DNA of 64,000 nt from Panulirus ornatus (GCF_036320965.1 NC_092261.1:9404697-9468696), one strand, 5' to 3'. Positions 37,074-49,505 are shown, counted from the stretch's first letter. Notes: generated by a model from the sequence alone, not told the origin. Made by a program: numbers and translations.

Positions 37074-37142
<69 letters not shown>
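37074..37142. repeat. (CT)n microsatellite
   Basis: About 34 CT units. Confidence 0.95.
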
Positions 37143-37148
<6 letters not shown>

Positions 37149-37440
37149 CTCACGGTCAGTTCCGTCTCACGTACAACCCAAGGAATGCGATAAGCTTGAA
37201 CTGGGTACCTAGATCCTTTGACTTCGTGGAGGACCCCGTCGTCGGCTCACCTTGGCGTGACAATCGGCTCCGTCTTCTGGTGTGATGATGAAGAGCCATT
37301 AACGAGGGACAAAGTTTAGCCCCGCCTGATGCGCAGAACTTTGGAGAACTAGATTCAAGTTCTTATTTCTGAAGATCGGGATATATCATTAAAGTTTTAC
37401 GGTACTCAGGTAGAACTTCAAGGGGTTACTGAAACATTAG

Positions 37441-37486
37441 AGGGAGGAGGAGGAGGAGGAGGAGGAGGAGGAGGAGGAGGAGGAGA
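37441..37486. repeat. (GGA)n trinucleotide repeat
   Basis: About 14 GGA units. Confidence 0.95.
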
Positions 37487-37689
37487 TAATGGAAGGGTCA
37501 TTTCACTGTTAAGTCTTAATGAGTTAGAGAAAAGTTTCCTCGGGCTAAGGTGATCTAGAAAAAGCTTCAAGGAGGACATGGAGGGGAAAGTTTATATATA
37601 CAAAAAAAAAAAAAAAAAATGAGCTATATGACTTCAGTTGTTACGGGCGAAACTAGCTGGAATTGAGGAATTAGAGGAAGCGTCTTTGA

Positions 37690-37815
37690 AAACAATTCGG
37701 GAGGTCAGCAGGAACAAGCAGTAGATTTATGGTAGACGAGAGAGGAAAAGGAGCCCTTTAGGAGGTCAGCAGGAACAACTAGTTGGTTTAAGGGAGAAAA
37801 GAGAAAGCCCTCTAG
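37690..37815. repeat. Degenerate 62-bp tandem duplication
   Basis: GGAGGTCAGCAGGAACAA starts at about 37699 and again at about 37761, each followed by a purine-rich stretch with AGAGAAAA/AGAGGAAAA. Confidence 0.75.
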
Positions 37816-38172
37816 GGGAAGCGTTCACTAAAACCTTCCTCCAGGTATTAGCTAACCTACATACAGACTGGATTATTCATGGACAGGTGAGGAGAGGAGG
37901 AGGAGGAGGAGCAAGGGTGAGGGGGCCATGAAAATTCAGTTCAAAAATCATGAGTTGGGTAGAGCTCTTGGAGGGAACACGACGGCGGAAACTAGAGGGG
38001 GGGAAAGTCTGAAACCAAGAGCCATAGAGAATCCCATAAGGGACCTGGATTGAGAGAGAACTTTTGGGCGGGAACTTTGGCAAGGGAGGGTGGATGGGTA
38101 CGGGGGGGGAGAAGAACTCGCAGGATTAAAGACACTTGACTTTAGAAATTACGAAAACTTCAACAGGAAGGC

Positions 38173-38176
<4 letters not shown>

Positions 38177-38258
<82 letters not shown>
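38177..38258. repeat. (GA)n microsatellite
   Basis: About 41 GA units. Confidence 0.95.
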
Positions 38259-38260
<2 letters not shown>

Positions 38261-38413
38261 CTGGAAAGCCTCCGAACACCCGTGTAAGGAAGGAGATATA
38301 AGAACGTAATGCACAGTCGGATAAGAAAGTATCCGTTTCAATTCGATCGAAACAACAAAACAACCCACAGGGACCAGTGAAGGCATTTGAAAGAGTACAA
38401 GGCAAAGGGGGAC

Positions 38414-38414
<1 letters not shown>

Positions 38415-38465
<51 letters not shown>
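38415..38465. repeat. (GT)n microsatellite
   Basis: About 25 GT units. Confidence 0.95.
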
Positions 38466-38467
<2 letters not shown>

Positions 38468-38599
38468 AGGGGAACTTCCGTCGGACGAAGGCATTGTCAG
38501 TCTTTTGAACATAACGAGTCTTCAGCAGCAATAGCAACAACAACAGGAGGAGGAGGAGCTGCGGGGGTAATATCTATGCAAGTGGGCGGGAGATAATAG

Positions 38600-39499
38600 T
38601 ACATATAAAGACTTAAGATTAATTACCTTCATGTCTCTAACGCAATGTGAAAATGAAAGAGGCTCCTTTCCCGAGCTCGGAAATTCCAGGAAATTCCTTG
38701 ATAAAGCCAGAATGGATGTATTAAGTCTCCAACAATGCTGGGGGATATCAAAGGAGTTTTCTCTTGATTAGTACAAGCTGGAGTCTCTGATGGGCGTAAC
38801 AGATAGCGAAAGGCTTCTTGTACTGTTTTCGTTTTCCACTTCCAGAGCAAGGAACGAGTGTACGGTTGCCTGATGGACCTCAGTAAACTATAGAGAATAT
38901 CTATAGAATATCGAATGAATACATGAATATTCTTGGGTAATAGTTGAGTTCCATAACTGTCAATCGAAGAACTCTTACAGAGTTCATAGACGGCGATGAT
39001 AATAAAAGTTATCTATTTCAATAGTTCAACGCATCGCATTTGATTCTAATTGCACTGAAAGAACATACCTCGGTTGGATCAGATACCACTACGCTGCGGG
39101 GTAATCCCCTTTCGTCAGGGCCTCTTCTTCTTCTACGGGAGCAAAGCTTGGTTCATCGACCAGCTCTATATCCCACTGAGATAAGATATGGTGAGCCTGT
39201 CTGGACTGAAGCTATCTCGTTCCATGTAAAAACCAGGAACGCAATAATTCACTGCCATTCAACCATCTACAAATATAATGACTGTGTTCAATCACGCCAC
39301 AAAACCAATTAAAGTTGATGGAAAACTGTTTCCTAACATCTATCTCGAACCGTTACATTTTCATCCTTGATATGATCTAACGAAATATGAGTCAGTTATG
39401 CGGATAATTCCGTAATTTCGCTTACGACTTCGGTTTTGTAAATATTGATACATATAGATACCTACATACAAATACATACATATATACATACATACATAC
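38600..39499. other. Stretch without recognised features
   Basis: Mixed-composition sequence with no repeat and no convincing frame, ending in an ACATA-rich run. Confidence 0.45.
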
Positions 39500-39650
39500 A
39501 CGCTAAGTTCCCAAAGTACACTTTTGTATAATGATCACATCGTCAGGGGAGATACAAGAATGAGATAGACGAGAACAGTCAGTGGATATACAAGGAAGAG
39601 ACGTAGCTAAGAAGCCATGGGCAAACAAGCGTTCTTGACATCATCCATCT
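39500..39650 (-). mobile_element. Probable Penelope-like terminal fragment, copy F (diverged)
   Basis: About 150 bases aligning to copy A from AAGTTCCCAA to beyond GAAGAGACG, with many substitutions. In its hammerhead-like region (39509-39550 minus) the core is CTGACGA and the GAA is changed to AAA, so self-cleavage should be lost. Confidence 0.6.
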
Positions 39651-39789
39651 TTCCAATATCACATAAACCTTTTCACTATATCACAAGAACCCCTCACGCC
39701 CAAGATTGAATTTTCATACTGAAGGCAACAAACATTTATTCCTTAACTGCCCTACGCTTCTTCCACTCTTTGACTCATGTGTGCGAGGA

Positions 39790-40570
39790 GAAACAAAGGG
39801 AGTTAGTGATTCTAGGTGAAGCTTGGTTTGCGGCAGGGGTGTGTGTTGTCACCATGGCTGTTTGATATGTTGATGGATGGGATAGTGAGGGCGGGTTAAT
39901 GTTAAGTTTTGGAGAGAGGAGTAGGTATGTCGTCTCTAGGGGGCGGGGAGGACCTGGGAGGTAAGTCGGTTCGTGTTGGGAAATGACACTGCGTTGGTGG
40001 CGGATTCGAGTGAGAAACTGTAGAAGCTGGTGTCTGAGTTTGAAAGTAAACAGAAGCTAAGCAGTGGAAAGAGACAGGTCGGTTGCAGTGTAAGTCTGAA
40101 AGGAGAGAACCTGGAGGAAGTAGGATATCTTAGATACCTGGGGTGGAAGCCGAAGTGAGCCATAGGATGGGTGAGGAGGCTAAGGTCCTAGGCTCATTGA
40201 GGAGTGTGCGGAAAGAGAAGTTAATGTCGGTGTGGACAAAGATAGGCATGTTTGATGGCATAGTAGTCCCGACGGCGCTGTATGGATGCGAGGCGTGGGT
40301 TCTAGATGGGAAAGAATAGAAAAAGGAGAATGTTTTGCAGATAAAGTGGCATAGAACAATGCGTGAAGAGAGGAGGGTTGATTAAATTAGAAATGACAGG
40401 CGGATAGAGCTGAAGAGGTTAAGCTGAAATGGTATGAACATACGGAGGGGATGAGTGAAGAGAGGTTACATGTGTCAAAAGTGGAAAGGTGAGACCGAAT
40501 TGGTTATGGAAGATGGAGTGAGAAAGGTTTTGAGAGCTTGGGGTATGAACATGCCATGCAGGAGGGTTAT
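39790..40570 (+). pseudogene. Decayed reverse transcriptase of the LINE family
   Basis: Collinear with about 49910-50815 of the open LINE copy. Landmarks shared include GGTTTGCGGCAGGGGTGTGTG (RT motif B), GAGAAACTGTAGAAGCTGGTG, TGTATGGATGCGAGGCGTGG (YGCEAW) and ATGCAGGAGGGT at the end. Frame is broken by stops (for example TAG in GAAACTGTAGAAG near 40021), deletions and frameshifts. The catalytic FADD is replaced by GND (near 39980), losing one of the two aspartates. The tail of the element is missing. It is an old, dead copy. Confidence 0.85.
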
Positions 40571-40916
40571 AACTCCGCCACTTTTATTTGCTCACCTATC
40601 ACCTGGGTTCGAACTTACCACCCTTTTTTCGCTCCCCCGTCACCAGCCCAGCCACCCACCTTATTAGTGGGCTTTACCTCATATCATCACCCAACCTGAA
40701 CAAATTGCGGCAAAGAAGATCGCTTGGATTACATTCCTCTCGCAAATGAAATCAAAATCCTTTCTCCCCAAAATAGAAATCTTCTTAAAGTGACTCAGTA
40801 CCCCAACTAATTATCAATTATCCAACATAAAACTTAAGCAGACTTTCCGTGGTGCTCATGTAGTATTCCAGTTCATTTAAAATCATTATTCACATAATTT
40901 TCTTGTAAGAGGATTA

Positions 40917-40918
40917 AA

Positions 40919-40951
<33 letters not shown>

Positions 40952-40966
40952 ACAAACACACACAAC
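40917..40966. repeat. (CA)n microsatellite, interrupted
   Basis: CA units with TC and AA breaks. Confidence 0.9.
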
Positions 40967-40969
40967 ATG

Positions 40970-41734
40970 GAACTCTCTCGACTCTTTATTCTTAAATCTA
41001 AATTCTCCCACGCGACAACCCTTCCCAGTGGCAAAAACTCGTCATACGTCTCGAGATATCCAAGAGTATAGACTCTCTCTCTCTCTCCCCATACTGTAAT
41101 AACAGCTAACTAAAAACAATCACATAACACTTTCTGCTACATTTCCATTTTCTTTGTTAACACGACGCTTGTCTTTACTGTGTGCATTTTCTTTGTAAAA
41201 ATATTTTGTATTGCGTTTGGTTGTATCCGTTATCATTATCATTGTCAGTCTTGGACTGGTGAGGCTGGCATCGGGTCGTGGAGGGGAGGATGGTGGGATG
41301 GGACGTGCACGACACACCAGACAAGGGAAGCCTGTGGGAGCAGGACTTCCTCCCCAGCCAGGCGTGTGCAGGGGGCGTGTTTCCGGCGTCTGACGCATGC
41401 GCACTCCTCACGTGGACGCGTGGACACACACACACAACTGCTGTACGCCTGAGCGTGTATGTATCCCTATCGAAAAGGTTTTGAAACTTGGTATGTATAA
41501 AGAGGGTTATTAAGAGAAGGAGCCACACGAGTGTTAAAAAATTTCTCTCCCGGTTGTAGACGCAAAGTAATCACGCATAGCAATCATGTACACATAGGAG
41601 AGGGTGGAGGAATGGGAGGTGCCCGCCAGCTTTACCTGTGGAGGAGAGATGGGAGGAGACAATAAACTGGAGTCTTTACCTAAAGCATGACAACATAAGC
41701 TCAGGGGGTCTTGTGTCAGTCTTAGACAGCCACC
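40970..41734. other. Stretch without recognised genes
   Basis: Overlapping frames of 60-117 codons on both strands around 41120-41528; none resembles a known family. Confidence 0.4.
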
Positions 41735-41895
41735 TTAAACTCTTGAACGAGACGGAACAACCCTTGAAGACGATGGAACGACCCTTGAACACGACGGCGC
41801 GTCCCTTGAACACGACGGAACGACACCTGAACACGACGGAACGACCCGCGGACACGACGGTACGACCACTGAACACGACGGAACATTGCATGCTA
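41735..41895 (-). repeat. 21-bp minisatellite family, array 4
   Basis: Seven copies of GAACGACCCTTGAACACGACG in the same sense as array 3. Frames on both strands are open for the length of the array because of the 21-bp period. Confidence 0.95.
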
Positions 41896-42751
41896 CCAAC
41901 ACCCGATACTACACTCTACTCACACCCAACAGTACAAAGACCAAGTACACTAGAGAGCCACAGAGGCCACCCACCAGCGTGAGAGGCAGCGTCCCACCGC
42001 TGCCTCTCATTTTCTAAAAAAAACCCACACGTGAAGCGATGCAGGAGTTTTGCCCCGCTGCCAGTAGGTAGTTATCTATTATCAGTTAGATTTTCGTGCA
42101 GTCACCGGCAGCCGGCACGCACGGCAGAGCGTGTTGTACCAAATTGTCAACTTTTCCTGCGTGTTTGAGGAAGGGGAGACATATATATATATCATAAATT
42201 CATTGCATATCATTGAGCGAAGTGAGCGGAACATGGGAGTGTCAGCTTGCACGTAAACACAGTCATTACATTTTCCTTCTTTTCGAAAACGAAAGGTGTG
42301 TTCACACTCTCTACCCAGAATTTCCCCTCTCTATCTCTCCTTTCTAAAACCGATGGATCGTCTCCCCCCACCCCCCTTCCCCGCCAACACTATCGCCACT
42401 ACCCTCTACTTTCCTCAACCCTCCCCACGGCAACCACTACCAACACCACCACCACTACTTCCCACATCACCGTCGCAATCAGCGCCACAAGTTACGACTT
42501 CCTGATGGTGGGCAGTGTCGAACTTGACGTATTGTATCGAGATGCGTCTGTCACAACACGTCCTCATTCCACGCATGATCTCAGTTTTCTTCACCCTTAT
42601 CTCCTCTTCAGTTCCGACCTCCATCTTCTTCCTCTTCTTTCCCACGCCATCTCCTCTCACCTATCCCATTTGTCCATCTCGCCTTCTCCCCTACCGCCAG
42701 GTGCTTGCGCCTCATATATTCTCTCATCCCGGTAAACTCTACTTCTCGATC

Positions 42752-43195
42752 TCACTTCCTCACCCGTGTCCCCGATGAAGCCCTAGCTACCGCGCAGATG
42801 GCTGGGTCTAAGTCCTTCAACTGACGCATTTCAAACGTGTTTTTGAAACGCGCATTTTCCACACGCTGATGTTCTGTAAAAATCACCACCTCCACATTTT
42901 CTGGATCACTGAATCCAGGGCATCTGGTGAATCCAGAATTAGTCAGATATCGAAGATGAACGTGGTCTGGATCTTCCCAATTCGTTGTGACGTCGTTAAC
43001 GGATTCGAGGAGCATCCGGGGGGGTTGGTGGCGCGCGTTTGGGCGCGCGGCGCGCATATCCGGCCGGCCTGGCGCGCGTATACTCAGTGGCGCTGAATGA
43101 CGAAGCGTGGCGTCAGCGTCGCCAGTCATCTTGTGGGCGAGGGTCAGCGGTGTTGTGCGTCGCTGTAATGCATGACTCAAAGAGAGAAGATACAC
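42752..43195 (-). other. Open frame of 147 codons, unknown
   Basis: This frame is free of simple-repeat translation, which is unusual here. It reads through a very CpG-rich patch (43020-43135) giving Arg/Ala/Pro-rich sequence, then a more mixed C-terminal part (VNDVTTNWEDPDHVHLRYL, FSDPENVEVVIFTEHQRVEN). No domain or motif is recognised, and no splice or promoter signal supports it. The high GC of the middle part removes stop codons, so chance is the simplest explanation. Confidence 0.15.
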
Positions 43196-43234
43196 ATTAT
43201 GTTACATGATACCTTCTAATACGGTGATGAAGCT

Positions 43235-43242
43235 TTGTGTGT

Positions 43243-43273
<31 letters not shown>

Positions 43274-43276
43274 GGG
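43235..43276. repeat. (GT)n followed by a run of 20 G
   Basis: About 11 GT units then an uninterrupted G run, a difficult region for sequencing. Confidence 0.9.
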
Positions 43277-43424
43277 TTACGTCTGTGCCTCTGTTACGTG
43301 ACTGTGTCGTTATGTATATTCATGACGCGTCTCGTTAACGAAGGGTGGCTAACCACTTGACGGCCGTCGTTCTTGGAACTTGTACTCAGATCATATGTGG
43401 AGAGAAACACTTCTGCGGTGTATT

Positions 43425-43538
<114 letters not shown>

Positions 43539-43624
43539 TGACTCCCATTACTCACACGTTTCATCACCGTCCAGAAATGTCGCACACTACACCACACCCC
43601 CAGCGAACACAAACGTACATTAGA

Positions 43625-43880
43625 ATCACACATACATGTGGCCCATATATATACCATACATGCGGCTCATGTATATACTATGTATGTGGCCCATGTGTAT
43701 ACTATATATGTAGCCCAAGTGTATACTATATATGTGGCCCAAGTATACATACTATACATGTGGCTCTTGTATACACTATATATGTGGCCCATGAATATAT
43801 ACTATATATGTGGCCCATGTATATACTATACATGTGGCTCATGTACATACTACACATGGGCCACATGTATAGTGGGAGTG
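43625..43880. repeat. 24-bp minisatellite
   Basis: About ten copies of ATGTGGCCCATGTATATACT with a short TATAC-type joint. A reversed partial unit (ATGGGCCACATGTATAGT) closes the array near 43855. The 24-bp period keeps a plus-strand frame open (repeated TIYVAH-like words). Confidence 0.9.
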
Positions 43881-44065
43881 TATACGGCCTCAGAATCATC
43901 TCAAACACCTGAGGAAGGTGTTAAAAGATATTTCGGTTGGTGGATGTAACTTACGTTAACGACCAACGTATACTATGCCTACCAACCAACACAGCTGTCC
44001 ACCTATCCTCACCCATGTGAGTGGGCTTTACGTACATAGACGAGACCACATACCCACCTACGGAA

Positions 44066-44208
44066 CAACTGACTCACTTCCCAAGCTCTCTCATCCACAA
44101 GAGACTGCATACTTGCCCCTCTTTCCAAAACTCTTGCATTCACCTCCCTAACAACCCCATCCATAAACAAATTAAACAACCATGGAGACTTCACACATCC
44201 CTGAACTG
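44066..44208 (-). pseudogene. Short reverse transcriptase fragment of the LINE family
   Basis: On the minus strand it codes [19 protein letters not shown], continuing LERGASM and [10 protein letters not shown], nearly identical to residues 149-189 of the open LINE copy. It stops exactly before the FADD motif. After that the sequence is unrelated. Orientation is opposite to the other two copies. The close identity suggests a recent but severely truncated or rearranged copy. Confidence 0.9.
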
Positions 44209-44638
44209 ATCACATGATTATATTATACCATCAACTATCATCAACATGAACCTGTTGTCTTAAGACCTCCTAGAATTATTCTAATTAGCATGACCGACGA
44301 CTCATCAGAAAAGCTACCAGAGACGAAAGTCGCCCAAGATGATTCATTTCTGTGAAAACATCAGCAAAACACGTTTACTAGCGTTGCGTAAACAAGAGAT
44401 GAAAACCGTGTTTCCTGAAACTAATTTTCCCGAAGCCGATGTTTACAAGATGAATGAAACATGATAATGTCTCGTAGAACTTTTTTTTTTTTTTGTGCAA
44501 CTTTTGACATGAAAATTTACATTCGAGATTAAAAAGTTTCCTGCCCCGTCACTGACAAGTTTATTTCAATCAAGCGAGAGGGTCTGACGTAAAGGCTGCC
44601 GTGGTCTGGTTTAACAGGCTTTGGGGGGGAAGGCGGGG

Positions 44639-44675
44639 CCTCCTCCTCCTCCTCCTCCTCCTCCTCCTCCTCCTC
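44639..44675. repeat. (CCT)n trinucleotide repeat
   Basis: About 12 CCT units. Confidence 0.95.
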
Positions 44676-44708
44676 CAAGACCTAGTTGTTGACAACCCCT
44701 CTGCCCTA

Positions 44709-44726
44709 GTGTGAGTGAGTGAGTGA

Positions 44727-44790
<64 letters not shown>
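44709..44790. repeat. (GTGA)n(GT)n compound microsatellite
   Basis: Five or six GTGA units running into about 29 GT units. Confidence 0.95.
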
Positions 44791-44792
<2 letters not shown>

Positions 44793-45599
44793 GTGTGGAC
44801 ACACCTGACTGGGTTTTAAAGGGCTTGATACTATCCGTGGGGTAGAAGAAGAGGAGGAAGTGGAGGGGGCTGTCAGGAGGCTGAGAGTGACAGGTGAGTG
44901 GTACAACAGAGAACGGAGGCTGGAGGGGGGGGTCGTAATGAAGACTGATTCGGTGGTGGTGGAGGAGGAGGAGGGAAGGCGGATCATGTGTGGGTGGAGG
45001 GGGGTGTTAGGGCTGGGATCTGCCCGTGTGTGAGAAGTGGGTCAGAGGCTGGGGGGCCCCACTAGATCACTCGTTAGTCCGGCTGGTTTCGCAAGGCCCC
45101 TCGAGGCGACTAGGTCAGGATAGGGAGGGAAAGCTGTTTCAGAGGGAGAAGTGGAGCTGGGTCATGATGGCAGGAGCTTGGCGAGAGGACATGACGGGTC
45201 AGGTCGGTCATGGGTACGGATTTTGGTGAGTGGATCAGGTCGGGGTACGCTCGGGGAGGTAGGGTATGTAAGGTGGTGCAACACCAGACAACACAAGGAC
45301 ACAGCAACATCCTTGCAACACACACACACACACACACACTGATCATTCGTCACATAAGGTTGTACTGACAAGATATTGTGAGCGTGAGGCAGTGGACAGC
45401 TGAGAATCAGGGGCATTAATACCAAGTAGTTTAGAAAGTCACAAAACAACTTAATCCTATAGAAAATGCATGATAAGACTTACCGAAAATCAGCCGCTGG
45501 TACAACGAAACGTACTTTTAACTTCCGTCAAATGTTACCTATTCTGCTAGTTTTGTAATCATGGTTTTGGTATTCATTTATTCATTGTGTGTACCCCTG

Positions 45600-45655
45600 C
45601 AGGGAAGGAGGGAGGGAGGGAAGGAGGGAGGGAGGGAAGGAGGGAAGGAGGGAAG
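45600..45655. repeat. (GGGA/GGAA)n tract
   Basis: Purine-only run of GGAG/GGGA/GGAA units. Confidence 0.9.
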
Positions 45656-45659
45656 CATT

Positions 45660-46470
45660 GTTACTCTAAAGTTCATTTTTTTTTCTCTCTCTCTCTGACG
45701 GTCAGTTGCGGTTCTGGAAAGGGGGAGCCACTTCTCTACCCCTGGGCCTGAGTGATTCGAAACTTAGCTATCGTGTGTGTACCTTGCTACATGTACACCG
45801 CCCTCCCCCCTCCCATTGTAACTTTATGAATAAAAATATTTTCTTTTTTCCCCCTTAATTCAAAACACTTCATTGGGATCTCATGCGGCTACTGGAGAAA
45901 CAAAATAGATCCGAATTTATACGAACAAAACTTTATGGGAAGTAAGACAAATTACCAGCTGATGAGGGGGAGAGACATTTGCATTACCAACAGAAGGTCA
46001 GCGGTTCCCTAGTCTATAATCTCCCTCAGACGCTGTCTTCAGGTGCCGCTGATCCGCTCGGAATGTGTAATTGCCGAGGTCAAACGTACCGATCTTGCTA
46101 CCACAGATGGTGGTGAAGGACGATACCTATGAATGCAATGTTGTATACCTGTAGTCCACCTCACACTTTTTCCCGTTAGTATTCTCACTGGGCAACAGGT
46201 CTACCCTAGTGTGAGGCGTCCTTCTCCTTCGCCACCCTGTGGGGACGGGGTTGGTGACCCCCAGTTCAATGAAAACTAACTATCCAGACCAAATGTATAC
46301 GACTGCTGTGTGGGACCGGATGTTAACTGGTAAAACTGACGAGATGGACAGTCAAATAAACACAGTTGTTATTGTTAAAAGTCGCCAGGTCTCTACCTAG
46401 CATCGGCCTTGTATGCTCTACATCACAAGGGAGGAAAGAGCCTCCAAGGTTGTAGCGTCAACTACATAAC
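45660..46470. other. Stretch without recognised features
   Basis: No repeat and no convincing frame. Confidence 0.45.
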
Positions 46471-46474
46471 ACAT

Positions 46475-46697
46475 CTTCACAGACCCAAATCAACGCCACA
46501 CACCTTCACAGACCCAGATCAACGCCACACATCTTCACAGACCCAGATCAACGCCACACACCTTCACAGACCCAGATCAACGCCACACACCTTCACAGAC
46601 CCAGATCAACGCCACACACCTTCACAGACCCAGATCAACGCCACACACCTTCACAGACCCAGATCAACGCCACACACCTTCACAGACCCAGATCATC
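46475..46697. repeat. 29-bp minisatellite
   Basis: Eight copies at exact 29-bp steps from 46475 of CTTCACAGACCCAGATCAAC followed by GCCACACAC. Only two variable sites are seen, so it is young or recently homogenised. A 97-codon frame across it is not a gene. Confidence 0.97.
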
Positions 46698-46799
46698 AAT
46701 GACCAAAATTTCCATGAAGACAGGCTCTAGAATGTGAAGGATCAGCAGACAGTACGGCGTGGGTCCGACGGACGGCAAGTTAAGCAGGTGATAGATGGC

Positions 46800-46803
<4 letters not shown>

Positions 46804-46872
<69 letters not shown>
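46804..46872. repeat. (GA)n microsatellite
   Basis: About 34 GA units. Confidence 0.95.
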
Positions 46873-46875
<3 letters not shown>

Positions 46876-47781
46876 ACTGAACTGAATTTCATGGAGGCGA
46901 AACGCAAGCGGCAGTTGAGCGGGAGGAAAGCCGGGGCAGCGGAGCGCGGCGGAACGGGTGTTCATTCTCCTCTACACAGATATTCTGATCTGCTTTCAGT
47001 TTACGTTACGCGACAGTCTCACTTTCAGGAACGTCCGGAAGCGTATGTATTATACTTTACGCGCTCCTTCCCGTCGACAGCAATAGCTAACAGAGAAATA
47101 CTTTATACATTCGCTCTACGTCTTACTAAATACCTGTTATCATCGGTTGGTCCTTTCGGAGTTAAAATAGAAGAAGGAATAAAGGAATAAATAAATGAAG
47201 GAATAAAAGGAATAAAGGAATAGATGAATGAAGAAATAAAAGGAATAAAGGGATAAAGAACGACACTATAAAAGAACAAAAGGCGAGAACCGTCAAAACA
47301 AAAGACTCACGCAAAAACTAGGAGTAAAAGGAAGACCATGAAACCTAATCGTAAACATAAGTTAGGTTAAGGGGCATCAGACACTCCGATCTGACGTGAT
47401 AATAGGCTTGAACCTCGCTCGGCCGAGATCCGTCAAGTGTGCCACGGCGTCACGGAGCCCTCAAGGCTGAACCTCCAGCGCTGCCACACCAAGAACCAGA
47501 ATCAACCACCCAACTTTTAATCATCCCGTGCGCGCGTCCAATGACGGGTCAAATTCTGCCGAGAGGACTGAACTCTTCCATCACCGAAGAAGCATCCACA
47601 ATATACTTTAAACTTACCATCCACAGACCAGAAGTGCAATCTACACCAATCATAATAACCGGAAATACTTGAAAGACGAGCCGGTGGCGTCAGAGTAAAT
47701 ACACGTCTAAAAAAAAAAAAAAAGAGAAAAAAAAGAGAAACAGTGGCGCCACTAGTCTCGCTGCCACAGTAATGAAATAAA

Positions 47782-47883
<102 letters not shown>

Positions 47884-47889
47884 TTAACT

Positions 47890-49420
47890 AGTTCTGAGGA
47901 TAGGAAAACATGGGTCCTATCTATGAGACGCTCACTCACACTCGCACAAAATAAAAACCTTGCCGAGGTAGGTACATCCGATAGTCGCAATCAAGGAAAA
48001 TTAAGGTTAGTTTTTGGAGGAGCCATTTGCACCAGTTGCTCAAGACGTGAGTACCCCTTCGTCTCCTCACACAGACGCAACACTTGTAGGGCTGGGAGAA
48101 AGGAGGGCATGGAATGGAGAGGGCGGGAGGTATGGGGTAAAAACGGGATAAGGCAGAAGTGGGGCGGGAGGAGGAGGAGGAGTAGGAGGAGCAGAAGAAG
48201 AAGAGAAGGAAGCTAGTTAAGGAAAGGTAGGGAGGAAGGGAGCAGTAAAGAGAAGAGAATAAAGCGAGTAGATATAATGGAAGAGGAATATGGAAAACGT
48301 ATGAAACGCAAGAAAAACAGCTAAGATAAGGCCTAATAGCCCATGGAGAGTTGACCTGCCATTCTATACTTAACTAATAGTTACATCTTCATTCTACTAG
48401 ATGGATGAAGGTAGGATAGACAAGACCAGCAAGAAGGCCCTGGAGGGAGAAGGGAAGGGAGAGAGAGGAAGCGAAAAAAGTGGAATGCATTCGAAGGTAG
48501 TAAAAGGGTAGGGGGAAAAAAAGGGGATGGAAAAGACGTCGGGGAAACGGCACGGGGAATAAACAAGGAACTCAGCTCTACATTTTCTTTTTATATCTTT
48601 TCTGGTTTTTCTATCCCCCAACCATAAGAGAAAGAGAGAGAGAAAGTAAAAACAGTGAGTGTTGGTGAGTTGGGGACATGAAGAAGCAGTTAACACTTCC
48701 ATGGAAATACACACAAGAGAGTCACCTTCTTTATTTGTGCAATGCTCAGGCGGGGAAGACGGTATGTGTGAGGCGGTCGTGAGAAATTCACACCAAGGCA
48801 TCCTGATGATGTCAGAGAGCCCGCGGATGTGCGCACCATCTTCCTCGAGGGGAGTCATCAAGCTAGGATCACAACCCGGTCTAAGCTGAGGGGCGGCGTG
48901 ATGCCAGGGCATGTGCTACTTGGTGGCGTATCCGAATCAGTAACTCACCACACCAGGTGAATAATTTCCACGAGCAAATGACCAATTCCAAAACGACCTT
49001 AACCAGAGGCTCTTTAATGACCCCCACGTCCCTCTCTCGCGGGGGGTAAGGGGAAGAAGTGTAGTTTATAATTCAAATTTCTCTTGTAAATACGCTCGCG
49101 CTCGCCCTTCTGAAGTTTCTCGGGGGGAGCAAATTACAAGACCGGCCTTGAAATTTGCATACTTAACGCAGACGATCGCAAGGGCTCGATCTAAATGACT
49201 CTGGACCGTTACAAGCCATTGTGACGTTTCCTAATACGATTATAAGGGTAGGGTCGACTACATACACATATGTGTATGGACATCTTCATGTACATAATAT
49301 GTATGTCTTCTGTACGTATAATACAATCCTATAATGTCTGTAACTGAAGTGGCTCTTGAAATAAGGCTGTTGGAGGTTTGTATGTTCTATGAAGGTGCGC
49401 GTTCCTATGCACTTCGTTCG

Positions 49421-49425
<5 letters not shown>
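47890..49425. other. Stretch without recognised genes
   Basis: A 171-codon minus-strand frame (48397-48912) lies in purine-rich DNA whose complement is Ser/Pro/Leu/Phe-rich. It lacks recognisable motifs. No gene is supported. Confidence 0.4.

Positions 49426-49427
<2 letters not shown>

Positions 49428-49500
<73 letters not shown>
49428..49500. repeat. (TA)n microsatellite at the LINE 5' junction
   Basis: About 36 TA units ending exactly at the inverted repeat that opens the LINE copy. Confidence 0.95.

Positions 49501-49505
<5 letters not shown>

Noticed and set aside
42247..42735. Plus-strand frame of 162 codons
   Set aside because: C/T-rich DNA yields Ser/Pro/Thr-rich sequence, with a competing frame on the other strand.
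43905..43935. Hairpin ACACCTGAGGAAGGTGT resembling ends of some Penelope-like elements
   Set aside because: Single occurrence, not linked to the repeat family described here and lacking the hammerhead core bases.
48397..48912. Minus-strand frame of 171 codons
   Set aside because: Pyrimidine-rich strand gives Ser/Pro/Leu/Phe-rich sequence with few stops; no motif, promoter or splice signal.
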